From Nocardioides kongjuensis (GTDB taxonomy: Bacteria; Actinomycetota; Actinomycetes; Propionibacteriales; Nocardioidaceae), in NCBI RefSeq assembly GCF_013409625.1, contig NZ_JACCBF010000001.1, positions 2,297,001-2,361,000 on the forward strand: 64,000 bases of DNA. Reading direction: 5' to 3'. Shown piece by piece: positions 42,035 through 51,229 of the stretch. Every line of letters starts with the position of its first letter. Position 1 is the stretch's first letter. The notes under the pieces are model-generated. The model had not been told where the DNA came from. It searched no databases and was given only the letters and a program-made list of their open reading frames with translations. The translations under genes and the position numbers were made by a program.

Positions 42035-42301
42035 TCAGATCGGTGGGCTCCAGGCGTGGACACCCGGGACGTAGGCGGCGTTGCTGCCACGGTGGTCCGT
42101 GCCGGCGATGCGCTCCCGCTTGACGGCCTTGGCCGCCACGGCGAACGGCGCAAAACCGGTCGCAGCCGTGGCCGGACGCGCGGCGATGCCCTGGACCTCG
42201 AGGGTCGCGAGGGCAGAGGTGGCGCAGCCGAGGGTCGCGGACAGCGTGGGCTGCCAGGCGGACGTCATCACCGGGAAGACCGGGTTCGTCATGTTCTCCA
42301 T
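42035..42301 (-). CDS. whiB7 leader ORF (88 codons)
   Basis: An ORF occupying the whiB7 leader, starting at ATG 42301 with a perfect AAGGAGG 8 nt upstream. The peptide begins MENMTNPVFPVMTSAW and ends VPGVHAWSPPI. There is no recognisable domain; it is hydrophobic/Ala-rich in the middle with a basic AAKAVKRERIAG segment. Its stop lies 24 nt before the attenuator hairpin, so translating or stalled ribosomes near the end could affect hairpin formation. Published whiB7 leader ORFs are usually much shorter, so either this is an unusually long one or it is a separate small gene. Confidence 0.6.
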   Translation of the reverse strand: MENMTNPVFPVMTSAWQPTLSATLGCATSALATLEVQGIAARPATAATGFAPFAVAAKAVKRERIAGTDHRGSNAAYVPGVHAWSPPI

Positions 42302-42376
42302 CAGGGCCACCTCCTTCGGTGCGTGCGGGCGCCGGCCTTGTCAGGGCCGTGGTGCGCAGTTTGAACGTGCCTGACG

Positions 42377-42441
42377 ACCGTAATGGCCGGTCAGCGAAGG
42401 GCGCAAATCATTTATCGAAGTTTTTTCGAGGTTTTTTCAAA
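42377..42441 (-). promoter_or_regulatory. whiB7 promoter with AT-rich WhiB7-binding element
   Basis: On the minus strand: -35 TTGCGC (42406-42401), 18-bp spacer, -10 TACGGT (42382-42377). Immediately upstream (42405-42441) is a 37-bp stretch of only about 27 percent GC in a roughly 72 percent GC window, with two copies of AAAAAACNTCGA. An AT-rich element just before the -35 is the known recognition feature for WhiB7's AT-hook, which fits autoactivation. The same stretch also lies just past the uvrD2 stop. Confidence 0.68.
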
Positions 42442-42460
42442 CCCTGCTCCGAGGGGGCGC

Positions 42461-44536
42461 TCAGGCCCCTTCGGCGACGAGCGCGAGCACCGCGTCGCCG
42501 TAGCGCTCGATCTTGCTCGGCCCCACGCCGTTGACCTTCGCCAGCGCCGCCATCGAGGCCGGCTTGTGCTCGGCGATCAGCTCCAAGGTGGCGTCGGTGA
42601 ACACGACGTACGCCGGCAGCGGCTTGCCGTCCTCACCCGCCTCGCGCGCCGTCTCCAGCCGCCACGCCTTGAGCCGCTCGAACAGCGCCTCGTCGTAGCG
42701 CACCGGGTGGTGCGCACAGCGCCCGCGCTTCTTCTCCGCGGCCGTGGTCAGCGGCTGGAGGCAGTCGCGGCAGCGGGCCACCTTGGTGCGGGTGCGGGAC
42801 TGCTGCGGCTGCTGGCTGGCGGGCAGCATCGGCACGATGAACCGCGACGGCTGACGGCGCGGAGCCTGCCCCGGGTTGCGTGCCGCCGCCCAGGACACCA
42901 TCAGCTCGCGCCGGGCCCGGGTCACGCCGACGTAGAGGAGGCGCCGCTCCTCCTCGACCGCGTCGGGACGCGCGCCGCCCTGCTCGGCGTACACGATCGG
43001 AACGGTGCCGTCCTGGACGCCGCAGCAGAACACGGCGTCCCACTCGAGGCCCTTGGCGGCGTGGAAGGTCGCGAGGGTGACGCCGTCGGCGGTCGGGGCG
43101 TGCTGCTCGGCCGCGCGGCGGTCGAGCTCCTCGACGAAGGTGGCGATCGACGCCTCGATGCCGCGCTCGGTGGCGAACTCGTCGGCCTGGTCGGCGAGCG
43201 CCTGGAAGGACTCCCAGCGGTCGCGGACCTGGCCGCGCGACGTCGGCGGCTCCGCCGTCCAGCCCATGCCACCGAGGACGTCCTTGACCACCTCGAGCCA
43301 CGGGCTGCCGTCGCTCTCGCCCGAGCGGGCAGCACCACGCAGCCGGGTGACCGCCTCGAGCACCTCGCGCCGGTCGAAGAACCGGGCCGCGCCGCGCACG
43401 ATGTAGGGGATGCCCCGGTCGGCCAGCGCGTCCTCGAAGGTCTCGGACTGGGCGTTGATCCGGAACAGGACCGCCATCTCGCCGTACGGCGTCCCGGCGC
43501 GCTGCAGCCGCAGGATCCGGTCGGCGACGCTGCGGGCCTCGGCGACCTCGTCGGGCTCGCCCTGGAAGCGCACTGCCGAACCGGGCTTCTGCTGCGAGCG
43601 CAGCTCGACCCCGGCGCTGGGCGTGCCGGCCAGCAGCGAGTTGGCGGTCTCGACCACCTGGGGCGTCGACCGGTAGTTGCGGACCAGCTCGATCGAGGTC
43701 GTGCCCGGGTAGCGCTTCGGGAAGTCCCGCAGGTAGTCGGCGTCGGCGCCGGCGAAGCTGTAGATCGTCTGCGCCGGGTCGCCGACCACGCACAGCTCGT
43801 CGCGCCCGCCCAGCCACAGGTCGAGCAGCGCCGACTGGAGCGGCGAGACGTCCTGGAACTCGTCGACGACGAACCACTTGTACTGCCGGCGCACCTGCGC
43901 CGCGACCCGCTCGTCGGAGGCCAGCACGCCCGCGGTCAGCAGCAGCACGTCCTCCATGTCCATCCGCCCCTGGTCGCGCTTGACCAGCTCGTAGGCGTCG
44001 ATGACCCTGCCGATCATCTCGGGGGTCTGGTCCGCCACGGAGCGGCCCTTGGCCGGAGCGATGCGCGGGTAGTCGTCGGCCCCGACGTTGCTCACCTTGG
44101 CCCACTCGATCTCGGAGGCGAGGTCGCGCAGCAGGGCCTGCTCGGCCCGCATCCCGAGGTGGCGGCAGGCGGCGGCCAGCATCGGGATCTTGGACTCGGT
44201 CAGCGTCGGGAGCTCGGTGCCGTGGACGTGCGGCCAGAAGTAGCGCAGCTGGCGCAGCGCCGCGCTGTGGAAGGTCCGCGCCTGCACACCCGGCGCGCCC
44301 AGCTGGCGCAGCCGCTGGCGCAGCTCGCCCGCGGCCCGGGTGGTGAAGGTCACCGCCAGCACCTCCGTCGGCGCGTAGACCCCGGACATCACGCCGTGCG
44401 CGATGCGGTGGGTGATCGCCCGCGTCTTGCCCGTCCCCGCACCGGCCAGCACCCGCACCGGGCCCCGCAGCGTCTCCGCGACCTGCCGCTGCTCCGGGTC
44501 GAGCGCGGAGAGGAGCCGTTCGATGGACTCGGACAT
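42461..44536 (-). CDS. uvrD2: UvrD2-type SF1 DNA helicase with HRDC domain
   Basis: A 691-residue 3'-5' superfamily 1A helicase. Walker A GAGTGKT is at residues 32-38; motif II VVDEFQD, motif III GDPAQTIYSFAGA, motif IV ELVRNYRST, motif V TFHAAKGLEWDAV and motif VI LLYVGVTRAR are all present. A Cys/His cluster (CRDC...CAHH) precedes the C-terminal HRDC domain, which ends in VNGVGPSKIERYGDAVL. This domain order is specific to UvrD2, essential in mycobacteria. I use ATG 44536; an upstream in-frame extension is not family-like. It is next to whiB7 in the conserved order. Confidence 0.96.
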   Translation of the reverse strand: MSESIERLLSALDPEQRQVAETLRGPVRVLAGAGTGKTRAITHRIAHGVMSGVYAPTEVLAVTFTTRAAGELRQRLRQLGAPGVQARTFHSAALRQLRYFWPHVHGTELPTLTESKIPMLAAACRHLGMRAEQALLRDLASEIEWAKVSNVGADDYPRIAPAKGRSVADQTPEMIGRVIDAYELVKRDQGRMDMEDVLLLTAGVLASDERVAAQVRRQYKWFVVDEFQDVSPLQSALLDLWLGGRDELCVVGDPAQTIYSFAGADADYLRDFPKRYPGTTSIELVRNYRSTPQVVETANSLLAGTPSAGVELRSQQKPGSAVRFQGEPDEVAEARSVADRILRLQRAGTPYGEMAVLFRINAQSETFEDALADRGIPYIVRGAARFFDRREVLEAVTRLRGAARSGESDGSPWLEVVKDVLGGMGWTAEPPTSRGQVRDRWESFQALADQADEFATERGIEASIATFVEELDRRAAEQHAPTADGVTLATFHAAKGLEWDAVFCCGVQDGTVPIVYAEQGGARPDAVEEERRLLYVGVTRARRELMVSWAAARNPGQAPRRQPSRFIVPMLPASQQPQQSRTRTKVARCRDCLQPLTTAAEKKRGRCAHHPVRYDEALFERLKAWRLETAREAGEDGKPLPAYVVFTDATLELIAEHKPASMAALAKVNGVGPSKIERYGDAVLALVAEGA

Positions 44537-44648
44537 GGGTGCGGGCGCTCCTTCGGGGGCTGCGTCGGGTCGGTTCGGGGTGAGGAACCAACCTAGACGC
44601 AGCCCCCGACACGAGCTCACCGACGGGGTCGGCCCGGGACGTCCGGGG

Positions 44649-46013
44649 TCAGCGGCGGACCTTCACCACGCCCGAGGTCGCCGAACGGTCGGCGTACCCG
44701 CCCCTGTGGACGGTGACGCGGACCTGGATCCGCTTGCCGCGGTCGGCCTTGCCGAGCTTGTACGTAGCGCCGGTGCGACCCGCGACGACCTTGCCGTTGC
44801 GCAGCCAGGTGTAGGTGACCGACGTCGGTGAGGGCGACCAGGTGCCCGCGCTGGCGTGCAGCTTCCTGCCCACCTTCGCCTTGCCGGACACGACCGGCGC
44901 CGTGCCGGGGACGAAGGCGTGGCCGCTGGTCCCGCCACCGCCGGCTCCACCGCCGGGTCCGCCGGCCGGGGGCGCGGAGAGCGGGGCGGGCGACCAGTCC
45001 GGCTCGGTGCCGCCGGCCGCGATCTTCGCGATCGTCGTCTCCGCGGAGCATGCGGCGAGTCCCTTGATGACCCACAGGTCGCCACCCTCGCTGTAGGCGG
45101 CCGAGTCGCTGTCGGGCCCGAAGCTCGGGTCCGTCGCGACCGGCTGCCCGGGATCCGGCGTGAGGTAGCACTCGGGGCTGGCCGTCGGCGGAGCGGGCTT
45201 GCCGGCCCGCGGGTCGCCGACCGTCGTCTTCATCGCGAGGCCGCCGGCGCTCCCGAAGATCACCCGCTTGCCGTCGCGCGAGACCTCGGCCTCCTGCAGC
45301 TCGATGAACTGCCCGAAGATGTCGTTGGAGTAGAACCACACCACCGACTCCTGCCCCAGGTCGTCCAGGTGGACGTCGCCCGACCGGTTGAGGGTCAGCC
45401 GGCTGTTGGTCACCCACGACGGCTGGCTGCCCCGCACGATGCCGTACTTGTCGGGCCCCACCCACTGGGCCGCGTCGGTGACGCCGACCAGCGCCTCGGT
45501 CTCCAGGTAGCCGCCGGCGCCGCCGTACCGCTCCAACCGGAGCTGGCTGTAGGTGATCTTGGTGCCGTCGGGCGAGATCTCCGGGTCGTGGATCGGGCTG
45601 ATCACCACGGTGCCGTAGTCGGGGACGAACAGGTCCTCGGGGTTGATCCGGTTGTAGACCGCGCCGTCCTGGCCCATCCGGACGATCAGGTCGCCCTTCA
45701 TCACCGCGATGACGCCGGCGTCGGACATGGTCGGGTGCTCGTACGGCGACGCCTCGGTCCCGTCCACCGTCACGGCCCGCTGGCCGCTCCCGTCGGGCCG
45801 GCTCAGCCACACGTTGAAGCCGTGGATGTAGACGATCGAGCCGTCGGCCGCGGTCGCCGCGGCCGGGGTGGCGGACCTGGCCTCGCTCGTGGTGATGGTG
45901 GTGTCGGTCGGGGTCGCCGTGGTCGCCGCCAGCGCCGGGTCGGCGACGGAGAGCAGCGAGGCCGTCGCGAGGGCGCTCACGGAGAGCAACGCGGCGGTAC
46001 GGGTGCGGGACAT
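44649..46013 (-). CDS. Secreted beta-propeller-like protein with C-terminal Ig-like domain
   Basis: A 454-residue exported protein. The signal peptide is residues 1-29 (MSRTRTAALLSVSALATASL, cleavage after ALA). The body has WD40/TolB-like repeats with the recurring phrase ISPDGTKITYS, VSRDGKRVIFGS and SDSAAYSEGGDLWVI. A Gly-rich linker (PAGGPGGGAGGGGTSG) leads to a C-terminal domain of Ig-like fold (GTWSPSPTSVTYTWLRNGKVVAG, then YADRSATSG). No enzyme motif. GAGGAGGACTG precedes the ATG. Role unknown, maybe surface ligand binding. It is not part of the mycobacterial gene order, so it is an insertion between uvrD2 and mycoredoxin. Confidence 0.88.
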   Translation of the reverse strand: MSRTRTAALLSVSALATASLLSVADPALAATTATPTDTTITTSEARSATPAAATAADGSIVYIHGFNVWLSRPDGSGQRAVTVDGTEASPYEHPTMSDAGVIAVMKGDLIVRMGQDGAVYNRINPEDLFVPDYGTVVISPIHDPEISPDGTKITYSQLRLERYGGAGGYLETEALVGVTDAAQWVGPDKYGIVRGSQPSWVTNSRLTLNRSGDVHLDDLGQESVVWFYSNDIFGQFIELQEAEVSRDGKRVIFGSAGGLAMKTTVGDPRAGKPAPPTASPECYLTPDPGQPVATDPSFGPDSDSAAYSEGGDLWVIKGLAACSAETTIAKIAAGGTEPDWSPAPLSAPPAGGPGGGAGGGGTSGHAFVPGTAPVVSGKAKVGRKLHASAGTWSPSPTSVTYTWLRNGKVVAGRTGATYKLGKADRGKRIQVRVTVHRGGYADRSATSGVVKVRR

Positions 46014-46195
46014 CAGTCCTCCTCGAGATGCGGGGGGTTGGTGTCGCCGACCTTCGCGGGCCCGGTGTCCCGGCGGGCAGTGGCAGGTGTCCCGGGTCGC
46101 GTCCCGACCTGCCACCCCGGACCGGTCCCCGGAACAAGACGACCGGCTCCGTGGTTGAGTGGAGGCGAACCCCGACCGGAGAGAAAGCGCCCCCG

Positions 46196-46441
46196 ATGAC
46201 CTTCACGATGTACACGACCCCCTGGTGCGGCTACTGCCACCGCCTCAAGAGCCAGCTGGACCGCGAGGGCATCGCCTACGACGTCATCGACATCGAGCAG
46301 CAGCCCGAGGCGGCCGCGATCGTCGAGTCCGCCAACAACGGCAACCAGACGGTCCCGACCCTCGTGTACTCCGACGGCACCGCGCACACCAACCCCAGCG
46401 TCGCCCAGGTGAAGGCGAAGCTCGAGGCGCTCAGCGCCTGA
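46196..46441 (+). CDS. mrx1: Mycoredoxin (glutaredoxin-like, mycothiol-dependent)
   Basis: An 81-residue thioredoxin-fold protein with the active site WCGYC (Cys11, Cys14), the cis-proline region TVPTLVY and the GLxxG-like end region. Short length, CGYC site and position beside nudC and uvrD2 match mycoredoxin-1, which reduces mycothiol-mixed disulfides in actinobacteria. The ATG at 46196 gives the usual MTFTMYTTPWC start. It is divergent from the secreted protein gene; the 182-bp gap contains a 9-bp-stem hairpin (46080-46115). Confidence 0.94.
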   Translation: MTFTMYTTPWCGYCHRLKSQLDREGIAYDVIDIEQQPEAAAIVESANNGNQTVPTLVYSDGTAHTNPSVAQVKAKLEALSA

Positions 46442-46465
46442 GCGGCGCCGCCCGGCTTCCCGGCG

Positions 46466-47380
46466 TCACCAGCTGCCGGGGAGCGGGCCGCCGTACCAGT
46501 CCTCGACCAGCGAACGGCTGATCGAGACGCCGCTCCCGGGCAGCACCAGGGTGCCCGCCTCGGTCTGGCGCAGCATCTCGTCGCGGGTGAACCAGCGTGC
46601 GTCCTCGACGTCGTCGTCGTCGAGCCGGATCTCCTCGGACACGGCCCGGCCGTGGAACCCGAGCATCAGGCTCGACGGCAGCGGCCACGGCTGGTTGCCG
46701 AAGTAGCTCACCTCGCCGACGACGACGCCTGTCTCCTCGAGCACCTCACGGCGCACGGCGTCCTCGAGCGACTCCCCCGGCTCGCAGAACCCGGCCAGGG
46801 TCGAGAAGCGTCCCGTCGGCCAGCTGTGGTTGCGCCCCAGCAGGCAACGCTCGTCGGGCGCGCCCGGCTCCCCGGCCGCGATCAGCATGATCACCGCCGG
46901 GTCCGAGCGCGGGAACTGCGGCTTGCCGCACTCGGTGCACACCAGCTCGTGCCCCGCCGCGCGCGCCACCAGCGTGCCGCCGCACCGAGGGCAGTACCGG
47001 TGGGCCCAGTGCCACTCCGCCAGCCCGATCGCGTGGAACACCAGCGGCGCCTGGCGGACCCGCTCGCCGTCGAGGAACGGCAGCAGCCCGCGCAGCGGCA
47101 ACCAGCGCTCCGGCTCGGACCTCGCCACCTCGCCCGGCACGATCACCGCCCACCACGTCACGCCGTCCCGCTCCCCGAGCAGCACGCGTACGCCCTCCGG
47201 TGCCTCCGCCGTCGAGACCCACTCCAGCCCGTCGGGCCCGGGCCTGACCCGGGTGCCGGCGATCACGAGCACCCGACCCGACGGGTCGGACCAGCGCTCG
47301 TCGAGCCACGCGTCGTCCGTGCGGAGCAGACCCAGGCGGTCGTGCGGATCGGCGGCCAGGGACTCGTGCGGGAACGTCAC
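46466..47380 (-). CDS. nudC: NADH pyrophosphatase NudC
   Basis: A 304-residue NUDIX enzyme. A zinc ribbon (YCPRCGG and CTECGK, four Cys) separates the N-terminal domain from the NUDIX domain, whose box is GFCEPGESLEDAVRREVLEETGVVVG in layout; the SQPWPFPxS equivalent NQPWPLPSSLMLGF confirms NudC. It cleaves NAD(H) to NMN and AMP and can remove NAD caps from RNA. The order mycoredoxin-nudC is as in mycobacteria, though here the two are convergent. Confidence 0.95.
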   Translation of the reverse strand: MTFPHESLAADPHDRLGLLRTDDAWLDERWSDPSGRVLVIAGTRVRPGPDGLEWVSTAEAPEGVRVLLGERDGVTWWAVIVPGEVARSEPERWLPLRGLLPFLDGERVRQAPLVFHAIGLAEWHWAHRYCPRCGGTLVARAAGHELVCTECGKPQFPRSDPAVIMLIAAGEPGAPDERCLLGRNHSWPTGRFSTLAGFCEPGESLEDAVRREVLEETGVVVGEVSYFGNQPWPLPSSLMLGFHGRAVSEEIRLDDDDVEDARWFTRDEMLRQTEAGTLVLPGSGVSISRSLVEDWYGGPLPGSW

Positions 47381-47422
47381 GGAGCGAGCCTAGCCACGCC
47401 CCTCCTGCGGCTAACCTGAGCC

Positions 47423-47926
47423 ATGGACGCCAGCACCCTGCGCGCCGCGCAGGCACCGTTGAAGGAGCGCTACCGCTCCGATCCCGCCACGGCCCGCACC
47501 GCCACCGCTGCCACCGGCGACTACGGCGCCCCGGACGTCACGGCCACCATCGACGGCTGGGCCGGACCGATCCGCGCCGGTCTGCACCCGGCCACCGGAG
47601 GCGACGGGAGCGACGCCTGCTCGGCCGACCTCCTGCTGCAGGCGGTGCTGGCGTGCGCCGGGGTCACCCTGCGCGCGGTCGCCACCGCCATGGGCGTCGA
47701 GGTCCGCTCCGCGCAGCTGCGTGCCGACGCCTGGTGGGACGCCCGCGGCACCCTCGGCATCGACCGTGGGGCCCCCGTGGGGGTCCAGGACATCGTGCTC
47801 ACGCTCGCCCTCGACACCGACGCGGACGACGCCACCCTGGGCCGCCTCGCGACCGCGACCGAGCGCTACTGCGTCGTCGGCCGCACCTTGGCCCAGCCTC
47901 CCGAGATCCGGGTCGTGCGCGCCTGA
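47423..47926 (+). CDS. OsmC/Ohr-family protein
   Basis: A 167-residue protein with the OsmC fold. The first conserved Cys lies in SDACSADLLLQAVLACAGVTL and the second in TERYCVVGRTLAQ, the two-Cys peroxidase pair (Cys70 and Cys153 region). OsmC-like proteins reduce organic hydroperoxides, but some act on other thiol substrates. It is divergent from nudC across 42 bp and convergent with adnB, 33 bp away. It may share a promoter region with nudC, both related to redox stress. Confidence 0.9.
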   Translation: MDASTLRAAQAPLKERYRSDPATARTATAATGDYGAPDVTATIDGWAGPIRAGLHPATGGDGSDACSADLLLQAVLACAGVTLRAVATAMGVEVRSAQLRADAWWDARGTLGIDRGAPVGVQDIVLTLALDTDADDATLGRLATATERYCVVGRTLAQPPEIRVVRA

Positions 47927-47959
47927 CCCGGTCCCGGCCATGCCGCCGCTGTCGCGGCC

Positions 47960-50900
47960 TCACCGCAGGAGTGCCTCCACCTCTTCCCTGCCCGGGAGCT
48001 CGTCGTGCACCACGAGCTCACCGGTCCGCACGTAGAAGAAGCCTGCCCGCACCCGCTCCGGGTCGACCCCCTCGAGCTCGGCCCAGGCCAACCGGTAGAG
48101 CGCGAGCTGGAGCGCATCGGCGTCCTGACGGGAGCTGGTCTTCCAGTCGACGACGAGGTAGGAGCCGTCGGGCTCGACGTAGACGGCGTCGATGCGCCCC
48201 CGCACGACCTGTCGCCGGCCCTCCCCTGCTCCGAGCACCAGCGCGAACGGGGCCTCGACCGCGTGCGGCTCCCGGCTGCCGAACGGGCCCTCCTCGAACC
48301 GGACGATGAGCTCCTTGAGGTCTGCCTCGTCGTCGATCCCGGCGTCTGCCCGCCCGGCCAGCTCGTCGGGGTCGAACAACCCCTGCTGACCGAACCGGGC
48401 CTCGACCCAGGCGTGGAATCGGGTACCGAACCGCGCCGCCGGTGCCGGTGGCCGTGGCATCGGCCGAGCCAGGTCACGGGCGAAGCCCTCGGGGTCGTCG
48501 CGCAGCCGGCCGAGCGCGGTCGCCGACAACGAGGACGGCAGCGGCACCTCGACGGCGCTGCCCGCTCCCGCCGCGAGTCGCGCCTCCCTGAGCAGCTGGT
48601 CGATCTCGGCGTCCCACTCGGCCACCCGGGCCGCGGTCAGCACGTCGAGGTCGGGATCGGGAGCATCGGGGTCTGCCTGCGCCACACGCGTCGCGGCCTC
48701 CAGCCGCAGCCGCGCCTCCTCTCCCACGCCGTCGACCGGCCACGGTCGCGAGGGGTCCTCGGCGTCGTAGGGGTTCGCCGCACCCTTCCCCGGACGCACC
48801 AGCCAGGGCTCGGGAGCCAGTCCCCAGGAGGTGAGCACCTCACGGACCGACTCCTGGTAGGACGACGGTCCGTAGGGGGTCTTCCGTGGGCCCCACTGGT
48901 AGGACGTCACCGCCAGCCGGTGGGCGGCACGCGTGAACGCGACGTAGCCGAGCCGCAGCTCCTCGTCGGCCTCGTGCGCCTTCGACCGCTGGCGGTAGTC
49001 GTCGAGGGCGGTCTTGTCATGACCCTCCAGCTGGGGAAGGTCGGCGGCGTCGCCGCGCAGGGGTGCCGGCAGCACTGCCGGCGAGGACACCCACAGCGTC
49101 CGTCCCTGGGCCGAGGGGAACCGGGACTCGCACACGCCGACGCAGAAGACCGTGCTCCACTCGAGGCCCTTCGAGCGGTGGACGGTCAGCAGCTTCACCG
49201 AGTCGGCCTCGGTCGGCGTCGCGATGTCGAGGCCGTTGCCCTGGTCGTCCTCGGCGGTGAGGTACGCCAGCAGCGCAGGCAGGGTGACGTCGCCGTCGAC
49301 GGCCTGGAAGTCGGCCACCGCCTTGACGAACAGGTCGAGGTTGTCGCGACGCGCCGCGGCGGCCGGGCTCACGGCCGAGGCGAGCTCGACGTCCGCGCCC
49401 GTCACGTCGATGATCCGGCGCACCAGGTCGAGGAGGGGCTCGCCGACCGCGGAGCGCAGCAGCCGCAGCTCGTCGCGCAGCAGGCCGAAGCGCGCCACGG
49501 CCTCGTCCGAGTAGGGGCCCTCCCCCGGGTCGGCCAGCGCGTCGTCGAGGCACGGGATCTCCGCCGGGTCGATGCCGTCGGCGATCGCGACGAGCTGCTC
49601 GGCGACAGACACCTGCTCGCCGGAACGACCACGGCGCCCGGCCAGCTCCCCGGCGCGCTGGCCGAGCAGCCGCAGGTCCCGGGGGCCGATCGCCCACCGA
49701 GGTCCGGCCAGCAGGGTCAGCAGGGCGGCGTTGTCGGTCACGTCGTGCAGGAGCCTGAGCACGGCGACGATCTCGGCGATCTCCGGGAGCCGCAGCAGGC
49801 CCGAGAGACCGACGATCTCGACCGGGACGCCGGCCGCGGTCAGCGCGTCGAAGACCAGCTCCGCGTGCGCGTTGTCCCTCGTCAGCACACCGATCTGCGC
49901 CCAGTCGCCGGCCTCGCCGCCGTGAGCACCGCGCACCGCCCCGGCCAGCCAGGCCAGCTCGTCGCGCTGGGTCTCGAAGGTGTGGGCCTCGACCGTGCCG
50001 TCCACCGCCCCCTCGGGCGCCCGGAGCCGGGCCACGCCGGCTCCACGCGCCTCCAGGGCGTCGTACAGCGGTTCGGCGAGGTGGCTCGCGACGTCGAGGA
50101 TGCGGCGGTCGGAACGCCGGTTGACGGTGAGCGCGTAGGTGGTGGCGGTCCCGTCGGCGGCGGGGAAGGTGTCGGCGAAGTTGAGGATGTTGGCCACCGA
50201 CGCCCCGCGCCAGCCGTAGATCGCCTGGTTGGGGTCGCCCACCGCCGTCACCGCGTGGCCGAGTCCCCGGCCGGGACCCGGACCGGAGAAGAGCCGCGAC
50301 AGCATGATCGCCTGGGCGACCGAGGTGTCCTGGTACTCGTCGAGGAGCACCACCTTGAATCGCCCGCGCTCGACCTCACCCACCTCGGGACGCTCGGCAG
50401 CCAGCCGGGCGCCGAGCTCGATCTGGTCGGAGAAGTCCATCAGCCCGAGGTCTCGCTTGAGCTTGCGGTACGACGCCACGAGTCCCAGCAGCTCCTCGCG
50501 CCGGTCGATCGCCGACAACGCCTTGTCGATCGCATCGACGTAGGTCTTGCGGGCCTTGCCGGCGAGCTCCTCGCCGCGGGCGCGCTCGAACCCGCGACGG
50601 GCAGCGGCGTCGTGGGCACGCACGTCGTCGGGACCGACGAGGTGCTCGCTCATCGCCGAGTCGAGGGCGAGCAGGTTCTGGATGGCGGTCTCGGGATGGT
50701 CCGTCAGGTGCTCGACCTCGCCCGTGTAGCGATCGACCACCCGGGCGCCGAGCTGGTAGCGAGCCGCGTCGGTGATCACGCGGGTGTCGGGCTCGTGCCC
50801 GATGCGCAGGCCGTGGTCGGTCAACAGCCCCGAGGCATAGGCGTTGTAGGTCGCCACGGTCGGCTCGAGGACCTCGTCGACGTCGTCCTCACCAGGCCCG

Positions 50901-51229
50901 CGCCCGGCTTCGCCACCGAGGTCCAGCGCACCGGCGTCACGCAGTGCCGTGCGGATGCGCTGCCGGAGCTCGGCGGCGGCCTTGGTCGTGAAGGTCAGTC
51001 CGAGGACCTCCTCGGGCCGGACCTGGCCCGTCAGCACGAGGTAGACCACTCGCGCCGCCATCAGCGTCGTCTTGCCCGAGCCGGCGCCGGCGATCACGAC
51101 CGCCGGGCGCAACGGGGCGCTGATCGCGGCCCACTGCTCCTCGCTCGGCGGGAACTTCGCCTTCATGGCCCGCTGCAGCGCCTCGGGCGAGTCGATGGTC
51201 ATCGGGATCGGTGTCGTGGGGCTGATCAC
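47960..51229 (-). CDS. adnB: AdnB-like UvrD-family helicase-nuclease subunit
   Basis: A 1089-residue SF1 helicase with a C-terminal RecB-type nuclease. Walker A is GAGSGKTT (48-55). Motif II is VVLLDEYQDTS, motif III GDPNQAIYGWRGAS, motif V TVHRSKGLEWSTVF and motif VI LGYVAFTRAAHRL. The nuclease carries the metal motifs RGRIDAVYVEPDGSYLVVDWKTSS, with Asp and Lys in the usual order. No Fe-S cysteines. It starts at GTG inside the adnA stop (GTGA), so subunit synthesis is coupled. With AdnA it forms the mycobacterial-type double-strand break end-resection motor. Confidence 0.94.
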   Translation of the reverse strand: MISPTTPIPMTIDSPEALQRAMKAKFPPSEEQWAAISAPLRPAVVIAGAGSGKTTLMAARVVYLVLTGQVRPEEVLGLTFTTKAAAELRQRIRTALRDAGALDLGGEAGRGPGEDDVDEVLEPTVATYNAYASGLLTDHGLRIGHEPDTRVITDAARYQLGARVVDRYTGEVEHLTDHPETAIQNLLALDSAMSEHLVGPDDVRAHDAAARRGFERARGEELAGKARKTYVDAIDKALSAIDRREELLGLVASYRKLKRDLGLMDFSDQIELGARLAAERPEVGEVERGRFKVVLLDEYQDTSVAQAIMLSRLFSGPGPGRGLGHAVTAVGDPNQAIYGWRGASVANILNFADTFPAADGTATTYALTVNRRSDRRILDVASHLAEPLYDALEARGAGVARLRAPEGAVDGTVEAHTFETQRDELAWLAGAVRGAHGGEAGDWAQIGVLTRDNAHAELVFDALTAAGVPVEIVGLSGLLRLPEIAEIVAVLRLLHDVTDNAALLTLLAGPRWAIGPRDLRLLGQRAGELAGRRGRSGEQVSVAEQLVAIADGIDPAEIPCLDDALADPGEGPYSDEAVARFGLLRDELRLLRSAVGEPLLDLVRRIIDVTGADVELASAVSPAAAARRDNLDLFVKAVADFQAVDGDVTLPALLAYLTAEDDQGNGLDIATPTEADSVKLLTVHRSKGLEWSTVFCVGVCESRFPSAQGRTLWVSSPAVLPAPLRGDAADLPQLEGHDKTALDDYRQRSKAHEADEELRLGYVAFTRAAHRLAVTSYQWGPRKTPYGPSSYQESVREVLTSWGLAPEPWLVRPGKGAANPYDAEDPSRPWPVDGVGEEARLRLEAATRVAQADPDAPDPDLDVLTAARVAEWDAEIDQLLREARLAAGAGSAVEVPLPSSLSATALGRLRDDPEGFARDLARPMPRPPAPAARFGTRFHAWVEARFGQQGLFDPDELAGRADAGIDDEADLKELIVRFEEGPFGSREPHAVEAPFALVLGAGEGRRQVVRGRIDAVYVEPDGSYLVVDWKTSSRQDADALQLALYRLAWAELEGVDPERVRAGFFYVRTGELVVHDELPGREEVEALLR

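Noticed and set aside
46080..46115. 9-bp-stem hairpin between the secreted protein and mycoredoxin genes
   Set aside because: No U-tract and a long loop; could be chance in GC-rich DNA.
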